A DNA stretch of 64,000 nt from CADEED01 sp964444835 (GTDB lineage: Bacteria; Pseudomonadota; Gammaproteobacteria; Steroidobacterales; Steroidobacteraceae), in assembly GCA_964444835.1 (NCBI GenBank), contig CAYUIT010000002.1:124001-188000 (forward strand), given 5' to 3'. Position 1 is the stretch's first letter, and each line of letters opens with the position of its first letter. Below the pieces are notes generated by a model. It saw nothing but the letters and a program-made list of their open reading frames with translations, was not told where the DNA came from and made no database searches. Made by a program: the position numbers and the translations under genes. Below, piece after piece: positions 8,306 to 17,219 of the stretch.

Positions 8306-9298
8306 GTGACGGCGAAACGCATACTGATCTTGCTGCTCGGTGTGGCCTTGGGGGCCGCATTTCTGTGGTTCGCTGTGTCACGCGTTGATATTCCTGGCGT
8401 TCGAATCGTTCTAGGCCGCGTCGAAGTCGCTCCGACGTTGATCGTCATCATGGCCGGCTCAATGTTCCTGCTGTTCAAGACTTGGCGCTGGCGGCGCATA
8501 CTCGGCACGCAATCGGATATGAGTTCCGGTTCAGCGTTCCGCGCGGTCGCCATTGGGTCAGCCGCTAACTACGTGCTCCCACACCTCGGTGAGTTCTTCC
8601 GCATTTGGGCCACGGGCGATCGACACGGCATCTCACGCACGAGTGTGATGGCCACGATCGGTCTTGAGCGCATGCTCGACATCGCTGCAATCTGTCTCAT
8701 CGGCATCGCACTGACAACGCTCGAGCCTGAGACTGCCGGGATGCGGCACGCCGTTGATCTATTGGCCATTGCCTCTGCGATTGGCTTCGTACTGCTCGTG
8801 ATGGGCATCCGTCGTCCGGAGGCGTTCCTCCGAATTGCCGAGCGATTTACCCGTCCATTGGGTGCGCGATTCAACGCGAAAGCAATACCGTTCTTGCGCG
8901 GGTCACTCTCGGGCGTAGCCAACTTCATTCGGCCCGGCGAGTTCGTTCGACTGTTGAGCTTGTCGTTTTTGCAGTGGGCCTGCATTGCGGTGTGCGTCGC
9001 GGCGAGCCTATCCGCAGTCGGTCTCACGACCACGCTCGGCTCGTCGGTTGCCGTGCTCGTCGCGCTGGTTGTCGGCCTCGTGCTGCCGAGCGGACCGGGA
9101 TACGCAGGCACGACGCAGCTAGCGTTTGTGCTTGCGCTTGAGCCACTCGGTTATAGCGGCGAGAGCGCGCTCGCGGCATCGCTCGTGTACAACGCTACGA
9201 TCGTCGGCGTCATCGTCGCCATCGCGCTCGCGTGCGCAGCCATACCCGCGGCGCACCGCTACTGGCGTGCGCGCGGTGTTAGTCCGACGCCACCCTGA
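8306..9298 (+). CDS. Lysylphosphatidylglycerol-synthase/flippase-like integral membrane protein (UPF0104 type)
   Basis: 330 residues, almost entirely hydrophobic helices (about 8), with the family pattern near residue 50-90 (FKTWRWRRILG, then ANYVLPHLGEFFRIW) and late segments LVLPSGPGYAGTTQ and FVLALEPLGYS. This family covers the membrane part of MprF and standalone proteins thought to move or handle lipid-linked molecules. The start is a GTG at 8306; no ATG fits earlier. No MprF catalytic domain is attached, so lysyl transfer is not implied. It runs convergently into the acetoacetyl-CoA-synthetase-like gene with a 20-base overlap of the 3' ends. Confidence 0.75.
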   Translation: MTAKRILILLLGVALGAAFLWFAVSRVDIPGVRIVLGRVEVAPTLIVIMAGSMFLLFKTWRWRRILGTQSDMSSGSAFRAVAIGSAANYVLPHLGEFFRIWATGDRHGISRTSVMATIGLERMLDIAAICLIGIALTTLEPETAGMRHAVDLLAIASAIGFVLLVMGIRRPEAFLRIAERFTRPLGARFNAKAIPFLRGSLSGVANFIRPGEFVRLLSLSFLQWACIAVCVAASLSAVGLTTTLGSSVAVLVALVVGLVLPSGPGYAGTTQLAFVLALEPLGYSGESALAASLVYNATIVGVIVAIALACAAIPAAHRYWRARGVSPTPP

Positions 9299-11255
9299 GC
9301 TGCGGGTTCGAGGCCAACGCGTCGAGCGCCTGTGGATTTTTGAGGGCGGCACGATTCACGACCGCTCGCCCATTCAATACATCGCGCGCAGCACGCTCCG
9401 AGAACTTACCATTGTGCGTTTGCGGCAGCTCGTCAACCGCCACAATCACTGCGGGCACGTGCACGGACGACACACGCTGACTCAGCTCACGTTTGATCGT
9501 GAGCGTGAGCGCCCGATCGAGCGCCCGCCCTGGAGCCATGACGACTAACAACACGAGCCGCGATCCGCCCATCTCGCGCGGTGCCTGCTGCTCCACCGCC
9601 ATCGCGCCGACGATACCGTCGAGCTGCAATACGACGGCGTAGATTTCGGCCGGACCTATCCGCACGCCGCGAATCTTCATCGTACTGTCCGAGCGCCCCA
9701 GAATACGCGCCGAACCACGAGTCGTTAGCTCGACGCGATCGCCATGCGTCCAAACACCGGGATTCTCAGCGTAGTACGTGTCGTGCAAACGCTCGCCAGA
9801 GCGATCGCCCCAAATCGCCACGGGTCGCGACGGAAATGGGTTGACGCAGACCAAATCGCCGACACCATTGGGCGCAATTCCTGGGTCCGTCAAAACGCGC
9901 ACATCCATCCCGAGGCTGACGCACTGACTCTCGCCGCGGTAGACCGGCAGCGTCGGGTTGCCGAGTACGAAGCAGCCGATGATATCCGTGCCGCCCGAGA
10001 TGGACTGTACGGGCACGGATTTGAACTCGGCGCGCAACCAGTCGAACTGTGCATCGTAGAGCACCGAACCTGTCGAGAGAATCGCCCGCACATCTTGCGC
10101 TAACGAACGCGCGCGTGGCGACACGCCGGATTCGGCCAGGAACTGCAAATAGCCCGGGCTGGTTCCGAATACCGTCACGCGTTCCTCGGTCAAGACGCGC
10201 AGCAACGAGTCAGGCTCGGGGAACGACACCGATCCGTCGTACAACACAATGCGCACGCCGCTGGCGAGTGCTGTGAGCTGCCAATTCCACATCATCCATC
10301 CACATGAAGTGTGGAAGTAGAGAACATCGTCTTTCGCCAAATCCGTGTGGAGACGGTGCTCCTTGATGTGCTCGAGCAAGGTCCCGCCAGCGCCGTGCAC
10401 GATGCACTTCGGCGCGCCCGTGGTCCCGGACGAGAACAGGACGAAAAGCGGATGATTGAATGGGAAATCGACCAAGGCTGCGAAATCGAGCGGCTCGCGT
10501 TCAAACACGTTCGCTCGGCTCAACACCGATACGGTGGCTCGGTCCAGGGGCACCGAAACTAAATCCTCGCCGAGCGTAACGACTAACTCGATGCTGGGAA
10601 TCGCTTGTACGAGCGCGCGAATGCGCTCAGTCAGCTCGCGCCGAGCCCCGTGCTGCGTGAAGCTCGTATCTGCGATCAATATGCGCGGCGCCAGTTGCTG
10701 GAATCGCGCGATCACCGCATCGGTTCCGAGATCCGGGGCCACCGAGGACCACACCGCCCCGATGGCGGTCGCACCAAGGCAGGCCGCCACTGCGTCGGCA
10801 GAATTGCGTGCGATTGCCACAACCGCATCGCCGACCGTCACCTGCGCGTGCGACATGGCTGCGGCGAAACACATCGCACGGCGGCGCAATTCGAGCCGCG
10901 ACAGCGCTTGTCGGCTGCCGTTCTCACTGCGCTCGACGAGCGCGATGTCTGCGTCTCCTGCAAGTGCTGTGGAACGCAGCAATTCGCGGGCGTAGTTCAA
11001 ACGCAGATTGGGAAAGAAAGCCGTGTGTTCGACACCCTCCCCGACACACTGCGGCGCGGCACTGCCGGAGGTCTGCACGGCAGACCATTGCAGCAGGTCC
11101 GTCCAAAAAGCCGCCGTGTTAGCACAGGCCCACTGGTGGAGTTCGGCATAGTTTGCGACGGACTCGGGCACCCGCGCCGCAATTCGCGCCCGAAAGGCCT
11201 CGAGCTGGCTCCGTCGCGCAGCATCCGCGTCGACGTCGAGCCACGGCGTCGTCAC
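9279..11255 (-). CDS. Acetoacetyl-CoA synthetase-type AMP-forming acyl ligase
   Basis: 658 residues, the usual length for acetoacetate-CoA ligases. Core motifs of the ANL superfamily: P-loop LFSSGTTGAPKCIVHG, HTSCGWMMWNW, SISGGTDIIG, GDR and the C-terminal catalytic Lys in THNGKFSE. The N-terminal part (FWTDLLQW, HTAFFPNLRLNYARELL) is typical of acetoacetyl-CoA synthetases. It would convert acetoacetate or a related short acid to the acyl-AMP and then a thioester. Start is GTG 11255, overlapping the carrier-protein stop as GTGA. In this operon it sits where DltA would sit, so it may load the carrier protein rather than only CoA; that is inference. Confidence 0.85.
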   Translation of the reverse strand: MTTPWLDVDADAARRSQLEAFRARIAARVPESVANYAELHQWACANTAAFWTDLLQWSAVQTSGSAAPQCVGEGVEHTAFFPNLRLNYARELLRSTALAGDADIALVERSENGSRQALSRLELRRRAMCFAAAMSHAQVTVGDAVVAIARNSADAVAACLGATAIGAVWSSVAPDLGTDAVIARFQQLAPRILIADTSFTQHGARRELTERIRALVQAIPSIELVVTLGEDLVSVPLDRATVSVLSRANVFEREPLDFAALVDFPFNHPLFVLFSSGTTGAPKCIVHGAGGTLLEHIKEHRLHTDLAKDDVLYFHTSCGWMMWNWQLTALASGVRIVLYDGSVSFPEPDSLLRVLTEERVTVFGTSPGYLQFLAESGVSPRARSLAQDVRAILSTGSVLYDAQFDWLRAEFKSVPVQSISGGTDIIGCFVLGNPTLPVYRGESQCVSLGMDVRVLTDPGIAPNGVGDLVCVNPFPSRPVAIWGDRSGERLHDTYYAENPGVWTHGDRVELTTRGSARILGRSDSTMKIRGVRIGPAEIYAVVLQLDGIVGAMAVEQQAPREMGGSRLVLLVVMAPGRALDRALTLTIKRELSQRVSSVHVPAVIVAVDELPQTHNGKFSERAARDVLNGRAVVNRAALKNPQALDALASNPQLRVASD

Positions 11256-11527
11256 ATGGGTGCCTGGTAGCCGGGCAACTGCGCAACGTAGGAGACGATC
11301 TTGCGCAGGCTATCGAAGTTCGCTGGCGAAATGCCTTGGCGATCAATTCTGACGTGGCATGCGCGCTCGAGCTCTAACACGAGCTTGACGAAGCCCAAGC
11401 TATCCAGAATGCCATTCTTCAAAAACGACTTGTCGTCATCACCCGCGAGCAGCGCTTCAGCATCGCCGAAGTGGTAGTTGTCATCGAGCCAGTCGACGAC
11501 GAACTGTCGGAGCGCTTCTTGTGCCAT
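11252..11527 (-). CDS. Acyl carrier protein (DltC-like position)
   Basis: 91-residue phosphopantetheine carrier. Ser43 in GILDSLGFVKL is the attachment site. It is longer and less acidic than housekeeping AcpP and is embedded between the MBOAT gene (18-base gap) and the ligase gene (4-base overlap). It is therefore probably dedicated to this operon, holding an acyl group as a thioester for delivery to the membrane acyltransferase. The acyl group is unknown. A phosphopantetheinyl transferase must be encoded elsewhere. Confidence 0.9.
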   Translation of the reverse strand: MAQEALRQFVVDWLDDNYHFGDAEALLAGDDDKSFLKNGILDSLGFVKLVLELERACHVRIDRQGISPANFDSLRKIVSYVAQLPGYQAPM

Positions 11528-11545
11528 AAGGCCCTACCCTGCCAC

Positions 11546-13006
11546 TTAGAACTGTTGGTAGATGAACGCAGAAGGCGTCAGCGGCACGGCCAGCATTAGC
11601 GCGGCGACCACGAGACCGTAGGCAACACCGCGCACCACAGGCGGGAGTGCAAAGAACCAGCTCCGCACGCGATCAAGCGGCTTCAAGTCGAGCACATGCA
11701 AGCCGATGATCAACAGCACGGCAAGCACACCGAATACGCTAGGATCGATCATCCGGCCGTCGTGACCAGGAATCAGTCGCTGATAAATGGTGACGGCGAC
11801 GGCGAGATCGGGCGCGCGGAACGGCACTAACGACAGCACGAAGAAGCCGATCGTCAGAAACCATGCCGCAAGCTGGTAGCCCGCCGATTTACGCAGCGCA
11901 ACGAACTTTCTATCCTTGCGGCAGAGACCACGGTAATAGTCATCCCAACGCGAGTGGACGACCATACCGACGCCGTGGAGCAGGCCCCACAACAAGAACG
12001 TGACGGCCGCGCCATGCCACAAGCCCGAAATCAAAAAGACGAGAATCATCGTGACCGCAAAGCGTCCGCGCAGCCAACCCTGTCCCGTCGTAGCAGGCGT
12101 AAAAACGTAATCGAACAGCCAACGGTTGAGCGTGATGTGCCAACGACGCCAAAACTCGGGCAGGCTGCGACTCAAGAACGGGCTCGCGAAATTCACCGGT
12201 AACTCGATCGCAAACGCCCGTGCGACGCCAATCGCCATCAGGCTGTAGCCGGCGAAATCGGCGAACACTTGCAGCGCGTAGCCGACGACACCAAACCACA
12301 GGGCGGCAGCCGTGAATTCATCAGGCTTCGCGAAGATTGGATCAACGAGCGAACGACCAATTTGGTCCGCCGCCCATGCCTTCAATAGGAATCCCAACAA
12401 AAAGGCGCCGGCAGCCGCTTGCAAGTGACTCGGGAGCAAACGTCGGGGCTCCGTCAACTGCGGCATCAGTTCCGAACCGCGCGAGATCGGACCCGCGGTG
12501 ATTTGCGGAAAGAACGCGACAAACGTCGCGAAGTCGAGCAGCGAACGCGCAGGCGGTTGGCGCCGCCAGTAGACATCGAGAACGAATCCTACGCGTTGCA
12601 ACGTGTAGTAGGAGATGCCGAGCGGCAGCGCGATTTCCAGCACCGGAAACACGGGCGGCAGGCCGACATACTGCAGCAGCATGTCGGCCTCCGTCGCGAA
12701 GAATCGCTCGTACTTGAAGAACCCGAGCGCGCCGATGTTCACTAACAAGCTCAGAGCGAGCCATAGGCGGCGAGTGTTCGGTCTGTCTTGCTCGCCCGCT
12801 GGGCGACCGAGCTGGCGCGTCACGCTATAGTCGATGAGCGAGCCTACTAACAGCAGCGCGAGTAACTTGACCGACCAGGTTGCATAGAACACGACGCTGG
12901 CCGCAAGCAAGACTGCGTTCTGTACGCTGCTACGACGCGGTAGCATCCAATACAGCAACCACACGGCCGGCAAGAAATACAGGAATTCGACTTCGGTAAA
13001 GCTCAT
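11546..13006 (-). CDS. MBOAT-family membrane O-acyltransferase (DltB/AlgI-like)
   Basis: 486 residues with about 11-12 hydrophobic segments. Family motifs: the N-terminal start SFTEVEFLYFLPAVWLLYW, ALPLGISYYTLQ, FFPQITAGPI, FADFAGYSLMAIG and SLPEFWRRWHITLN. The catalytic-type His is in SGLWHGAA (His331), with a second in LLHGVG (His344). These enzymes move an acyl group across or from the inner membrane onto an exported molecule, as DltB does for D-alanine and AlgI for acetate. The ATG overlaps the stop of the SGNH-like gene (ATGA). The substrate cannot be read from sequence. Confidence 0.9.
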   Translation of the reverse strand: MSFTEVEFLYFLPAVWLLYWMLPRRSSVQNAVLLAASVVFYATWSVKLLALLLVGSLIDYSVTRQLGRPAGEQDRPNTRRLWLALSLLVNIGALGFFKYERFFATEADMLLQYVGLPPVFPVLEIALPLGISYYTLQRVGFVLDVYWRRQPPARSLLDFATFVAFFPQITAGPISRGSELMPQLTEPRRLLPSHLQAAAGAFLLGFLLKAWAADQIGRSLVDPIFAKPDEFTAAALWFGVVGYALQVFADFAGYSLMAIGVARAFAIELPVNFASPFLSRSLPEFWRRWHITLNRWLFDYVFTPATTGQGWLRGRFAVTMILVFLISGLWHGAAVTFLLWGLLHGVGMVVHSRWDDYYRGLCRKDRKFVALRKSAGYQLAAWFLTIGFFVLSLVPFRAPDLAVAVTIYQRLIPGHDGRMIDPSVFGVLAVLLIIGLHVLDLKPLDRVRSWFFALPPVVRGVAYGLVVAALMLAVPLTPSAFIYQQF

Positions 13007-14076
13007 CGCTCGAGCACCGCTGCGGTTGCTGGCGAATGAGGTGCGGTGGTTTGCAAGAACGCCAAATCATGATCCAACGCCCAGGCAGCAAACTTTAAGT
13101 TGCCCGGCTCGTTGACGTGGTCGAAATCCGCCATGAAGTCAGCGTCCGACAACGGTGGAATCTCTGTCATGTCGACGATCCGAACGCCGTGCTTCGCGCC
13201 GTATTCACGCATCGCTTGCGCGAATGGGATCAAGGTCGCAGTGCGGGCGGTCGGCGTAATCGTCGCCGGCTTAAGCGGGAACAGCACGATGGTCAATTCA
13301 AGCTGGCGCTGCGCAGCAAACGCCACGACACGATCGAGCGCCGCTTGTTCTGTCGGCGCAAACACACATTCGTGTCCGGTCTCAATGTCGTGCTGCCAGG
13401 ACTTCAGGAACACGTCATCCTGCTGAGCGGTGCGCGTAATCTTGGGCTCGCCCAAAAATGCGACGAGCGACGCTACGCTCGGGAATGCTTCCGCCAAGGC
13501 ACCGCGGTGCTTGACCAGATTCGATCCCCGCAGGCTGCGCTCCCAAGCGGCGGTTGCATAGGTTCGATTTTGAGCAGTGATGCCATTGCGCAAAACGTTC
13601 GCGCGGTAGTCCTCCCAGCGCCACGCCCGACTAACAACATTGCTATCCCATTCAGGAGCGGCGTTGCGGCGGCACATATCCCACCACGTGATGCCGAATA
13701 TGATCTGCCGTAGTGGCTGGTTGACGTGCCGCCCGCTCGCGTCGGCATCGATTAAGGGAGCAACGCGATTCGAGAGCACCCATTCCATATTGCGGGCTTT
13801 GCCGCCCTCCAAGGGAACCGCCGTCAATGTGACTCGCGACTGAGTTATCCGCTCAACCTCGCGGCCCAGCACGTGGAAGCTACGCCCATGGCTCGAACTG
13901 ATCGCGAGAACATGGGGCGTGCGCTCACTCAGATCTGCAACTGCATCGGCAACTTCGCGCAGGTGCTTCGGCGGGTAAACAACACTCAACGCAAGCTCGA
14001 GCGCTGCGATCGAAGCCGTAAAGCCGATCAGCAGCCAGATCACCGTTCGCCACGAATGTTGTGTAGAAGATGCCAA
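13003..14076 (-). CDS. Membrane-anchored SGNH/DltD-like protein
   Basis: 357 residues, first gene of the four-gene operon. One N-terminal transmembrane helix (TVIWLLIGFTASIAALELAL) puts the rest in the periplasm. The segment LAISSSHGRSFH holds a candidate nucleophile Ser near the start of the domain, and DADFMADFDHVNEPGN near the end holds candidate Asp and His, as in DltD, AlgX and AlgJ. It would work with the MBOAT protein to transfer the acyl group to its acceptor. The start is TTG 14076 with GGAG six bases upstream; the next in-frame GTG would cut into the helix. Overall similarity to DltD is weak. Confidence 0.65.
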   Translation of the reverse strand: MASSTQHSWRTVIWLLIGFTASIAALELALSVVYPPKHLREVADAVADLSERTPHVLAISSSHGRSFHVLGREVERITQSRVTLTAVPLEGGKARNMEWVLSNRVAPLIDADASGRHVNQPLRQIIFGITWWDMCRRNAAPEWDSNVVSRAWRWEDYRANVLRNGITAQNRTYATAAWERSLRGSNLVKHRGALAEAFPSVASLVAFLGEPKITRTAQQDDVFLKSWQHDIETGHECVFAPTEQAALDRVVAFAAQRQLELTIVLFPLKPATITPTARTATLIPFAQAMREYGAKHGVRIVDMTEIPPLSDADFMADFDHVNEPGNLKFAAWALDHDLAFLQTTAPHSPATAAVLER

Positions 14077-14249
14077 TCTATACTCCGCTCTGAGATCTTA
14101 TCAGAGCAGACCGAAGCAACAGATCGAGGCCCCGCGACCTCGCCACTTTTCTCGTTCAGTGTGAGGCGCGTCAAACTGCCGCTACCAAAGCGTGAACAGC
14201 GGACTGGGCGGGAAGTCGCTTTATGGACTAGACATATTGTCAGGCCGCG

Positions 14250-14870
14250 CTACAAGTAACGCTCGATCTTGCGAAACACTTCCAGTCGGTCGACAAGATC
14301 GGTCATCCAGTCGAGCTTGTCGGTGTCGAGCGTGATGACGGGCGATGCGGCATAGCGCTGGAACCACGCTTCGTAGAGCCGGTTCAAGCGGCGCAAGTAG
14401 TCAATTGGAATCGTCTGCTCCATCGCGCGACCGCGTCGCTCGATTCGCCGCCGCAACGTGCGCACGGGGCACCGTAGCTGGATCATCAAATCCGGTGGCC
14501 GCACCGTACGCACGATCGTCTCGTAGAGCATCCAGTAAGTAGCGAAGTCGCGCTTGCTGATGGCGCGCTGCCGATACAGGTTGCGCGCGAAAATCTCCGC
14601 GTCCTCGTACAGCGTACGATCCTGAACCACACGGCTCGGCTGCGAATCGAAATCGAGTAACAACTGATACTTGCGGATCAAGAACCACATTTGCGACTGA
14701 AACGCCCACGCGGGCATGTCGGCATAGAAGTCAGCGAGATACGGATTCGCCTCATTCGGCTCCACGAACGGACTCAAGCCGTAACGCTCGCACAAGAAGG
14801 TGGTGAGCTCAGTTTTGCCGGATCCGATATTGCCGGCGATCGCGATGTAGCTTTGCGCGCGTTGCGTCAT
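14250..14870 (-). CDS. Deoxynucleoside kinase (dAK/dGK family)
   Basis: 206 residues. P-loop IAGNIGSGKTELT at about residue 12, the family motif QDRTLYEDAEIFA near 83, and an Arg-rich lid (RTLRRRIERRGRAME) near 138. It phosphorylates a deoxynucleoside to its monophosphate in nucleotide salvage. Upstream (44-base gap) is motB on the same strand, with no functional link. Downstream 173 bases separate it from the dlt-like operon and must hold that operon's promoter; I could not identify clear -35 and -10 boxes there. Confidence 0.85.
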   Translation of the reverse strand: MTQRAQSYIAIAGNIGSGKTELTTFLCERYGLSPFVEPNEANPYLADFYADMPAWAFQSQMWFLIRKYQLLLDFDSQPSRVVQDRTLYEDAEIFARNLYRQRAISKRDFATYWMLYETIVRTVRPPDLMIQLRCPVRTLRRRIERRGRAMEQTIPIDYLRRLNRLYEAWFQRYAASPVITLDTDKLDWMTDLVDRLEVFRKIERYL

Positions 14871-14914
14871 CGCGCGACATTAGCAGCCTTTCAGCCTGCT
14901 CGCGCGGTTCTGCC

Positions 14915-16072
14915 TCAGGGCTTCGCGGGGGCCGCCGGCGCGGAACGCGGCGCGTCTTCACCTTGTAGCGAGACCGCAAACTGATCGCCGCGAATCGATG
15001 CTTGGTTGTTAGCCCCGCTGCGCCGCAGCTCTTGCGCAGCGTCGGCGGCAGCAGCGGCAGCGGCGATCGTCGACTCAACAGGCTCCTGTTCCGCCGCTCC
15101 CCCGGTCGCGCCCGGCGGTTGAGCGCCCGCATCGGTCGTCACGGGCGGCACCGGCACAACTTGCGGCACGTCGTTCTTGAGGGCCGCTTCCTCGGCGCGC
15201 TTCGTCATCACAATGATGCTGATACGCCGATTGATCGGGTTCGTAGGGTTCTGCTTGTCGAATAGCACAGATGCGCCGAGCCCGACTACTCGCGCAACCT
15301 TCTCCTCGTGCAAGCCGCCCTGCTCGAGCGAGCGACGCGCCGCATTGGCGCGATCTGCGGACAGCTCCCAGTTAGTGTAGGCAGCCGTGCGCGAATACGG
15401 CGTTCGATCCGTATGCCCTGTGAGGCTCAATCGATTGGGCACCGAGTTCAGGTAGCTCGCCAACTCGCGCAGAATTTTATCCGTGTAGTCCTTGATACGC
15501 GCACGCCCGAGATCGAACATGGGTCGATTCTGCTCGTCTACGATCTGAATCCGCAGGCCTTCTGGCGTGATGTCGAGCAGGAGCTGATCCTTGAATGGCG
15601 CAAGCGCTTGGCTTTTCGAAATCGCTTCCTTCAATTCCTTCATCAGCGATTCGAGTTGTTTGCGCTCGAGCTCCTCGGCTTTCTTGCGCAGTTCTTCATT
15701 GTCGTTTTCCTTGTCTGGCATCGGCGGCTTGACCGGAGAGCCAATGCCACCGACTGCGTTGCGCTCGATGGAGCGCGGGGCATCGAGACCACCGCGCATG
15801 TTGATCGGGCTCGTGCTCGCACCGCCCGGACCCATCTGGCCGGGCGCCGGCTTCGACGACTTACCCTGCTCCATACTGGGGTTCTTGAAATACTCGTAAA
15901 TAGCTGCGCGCTCGTCCTCGGAGATGCTGCCCAGCAGCCACATCACCATGAAGAAGGCCATCATCGCCGTCACGAAGTCGGCGTACGCTACTTTCCACGC
16001 GCCGCCATGGTGGCCATGCCCGCCTTTCTTCTTGCGCTTGACGATGACGATCGGGCGTTTTTCTTCGGCCAT
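14915..16072 (-). CDS. motB: Flagellar motor stator protein MotB
   Basis: 385 residues. Basic cytoplasmic N-terminus, then one transmembrane helix VAYADFVTAMMAFFMVMWLL with the proton-accepting Asp32. An OmpA-type peptidoglycan-binding domain follows (LTGHTDRTPY, NWELSADRANAARRSLE, VGLGASVLFD, NRRISIIVM). The last 90 residues are a low-complexity Ala/Pro/Gln tail with no obvious function. Directly downstream of motA (25-base gap). Together they form the ion channel that drives flagellar rotation, anchored to the wall. No other flagellar genes lie nearby. Confidence 0.95.
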   Translation of the reverse strand: MAEEKRPIVIVKRKKKGGHGHHGGAWKVAYADFVTAMMAFFMVMWLLGSISEDERAAIYEYFKNPSMEQGKSSKPAPGQMGPGGASTSPINMRGGLDAPRSIERNAVGGIGSPVKPPMPDKENDNEELRKKAEELERKQLESLMKELKEAISKSQALAPFKDQLLLDITPEGLRIQIVDEQNRPMFDLGRARIKDYTDKILRELASYLNSVPNRLSLTGHTDRTPYSRTAAYTNWELSADRANAARRSLEQGGLHEEKVARVVGLGASVLFDKQNPTNPINRRISIIVMTKRAEEAALKNDVPQVVPVPPVTTDAGAQPPGATGGAAEQEPVESTIAAAAAAADAAQELRRSGANNQASIRGDQFAVSLQGEDAPRSAPAAPAKP

Positions 16073-16097
16073 GGCGGCGACTCGTTAGCCCGCGTTG

Positions 16098-16979
16098 TTA
16101 GGCGGCCTTCGCCGCGCCAGCCTTCGCTTTGCCCTTCAAGTGCGACTCGAGGTCGGCGAACGAGGGGCGCACATCGCTAAACAGGAGCTTGCGTGCGAAC
16201 TCCACGGCCACCTGCGGCGCATAGCCGCGCACGCTCGCCACGAGCGCCATCTTGACGATCTCGAACGCTTTCGCTTCTTCGTTTGCCCGATTCTCGATGG
16301 CGCTCGCAATCGGGCCGACCAAACCGTAAGCGACCAAGATGCCGAGGAACGTGCCGACGAGCGCGGAACCGACCTTGTAGCCGATCGTCGCAGTGTCAGC
16401 ACCGTCGAGCGCGCTCATCGTGTTCACGATACCCAGCACCGCAGCGACGATGCCGAAGCCCGGCAACGCATCCGCGACTTTCTGCACCGCGTGCGCGGGT
16501 GCGGCGGCTTCGTGATGGTGCGTCTCGAGTTCGTACTCGAGCAGGCTCTCGAGTTCGTGCGCTTCGAGGTTGCCGCTCACCATCAAGCGCAAACAATCAG
16601 TGATGAATTCGGTGAGGTGATGATCGGCGAGAATGCGCGGGTACTTCTTGAAGAGATCCGACTTCTCGGGCTGCTCGATGTGCTGCTCGAGCGCGAGTAC
16701 GCCTTCTTTGCGGAGCTTCGACAGGATGTCGTAGATCAGCTTGAGAATGTCGACGTAGTCCTCGCGGTTGTACTTCGGCCCCTTGAACAGCCCGATCGCG
16801 GCCGCGAATGAGCGCTTTACGAGCTTGAGCGGGTTCGAAATCATGAAAGCGCCTAACGCGCCGCCGCAGATCACCAAGATTTCGTTTGGATGCCATAGCG
16901 CAGCCAAATTGCCGCCGGCCCAGAGGAAGCCTCCGGCCACGCTGCCCAGCACGACAATGGTGCCTACGATATAGAACAT
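16098..16979 (-). CDS. motA: Flagellar motor stator protein MotA
   Basis: 293 residues with this start. The frame allows an ATG at 17030, which would add 17 polar residues. I chose 16979 because MotA proteins begin directly with helix 1 (here MFYIVGTIVVLGSVAGGFLW); the Shine-Dalgarno signal is poor for both. Recognised parts: LFKKYPRILADHHLTEFI in the cytoplasmic loop, PGFGIVAAVLGIVNTM in helix 3 and VGTFLGILVAYGLVGPIA in helix 4. The C-terminus is a basic Lys/Ala tail. It forms the proton channel with MotB and pushes the FliG rotor ring. Confidence 0.93.
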   Translation of the reverse strand: MFYIVGTIVVLGSVAGGFLWAGGNLAALWHPNEILVICGGALGAFMISNPLKLVKRSFAAAIGLFKGPKYNREDYVDILKLIYDILSKLRKEGVLALEQHIEQPEKSDLFKKYPRILADHHLTEFITDCLRLMVSGNLEAHELESLLEYELETHHHEAAAPAHAVQKVADALPGFGIVAAVLGIVNTMSALDGADTATIGYKVGSALVGTFLGILVAYGLVGPIASAIENRANEEAKAFEIVKMALVASVRGYAPQVAVEFARKLLFSDVRPSFADLESHLKGKAKAGAAKAA

Positions 16980-17219
16980 AGCGACGGTACTCGCGTTGGA
17001 GAATGACCGATACGGATGGGGTATCGGCATGGCGAAGGCACCCTAAAGTGACGGCGGTCACACTTCGCTGCCGCGCAGTTTTGCGCGCCATGATTTGCCA
17101 CAATGGGCACGCGGTTTGTCATATCGAGGCCCGAAAAAGGCCCCAGACGAGGCGCGAAATACACAGTAGCCGCCGGTGGGCATCGGCGGCGCAGTCACTC
17201 GGGGAGACAAGGGTTCTCT

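Noticed and set aside
9279..14076. True D-alanyl-lipoteichoic-acid dlt operon
   Set aside because: The ligase is acetoacetyl-CoA-synthetase-like, not DltA-like, and other content is clearly Gram-negative.
15308..16180. Long open frame (290 codons) on the plus strand
   Set aside because: It is antisense to motB, whose translation has clear motifs. Such mirrored frames are expected in GC-rich genes; the protein is Arg/His-rich with no fold signature.
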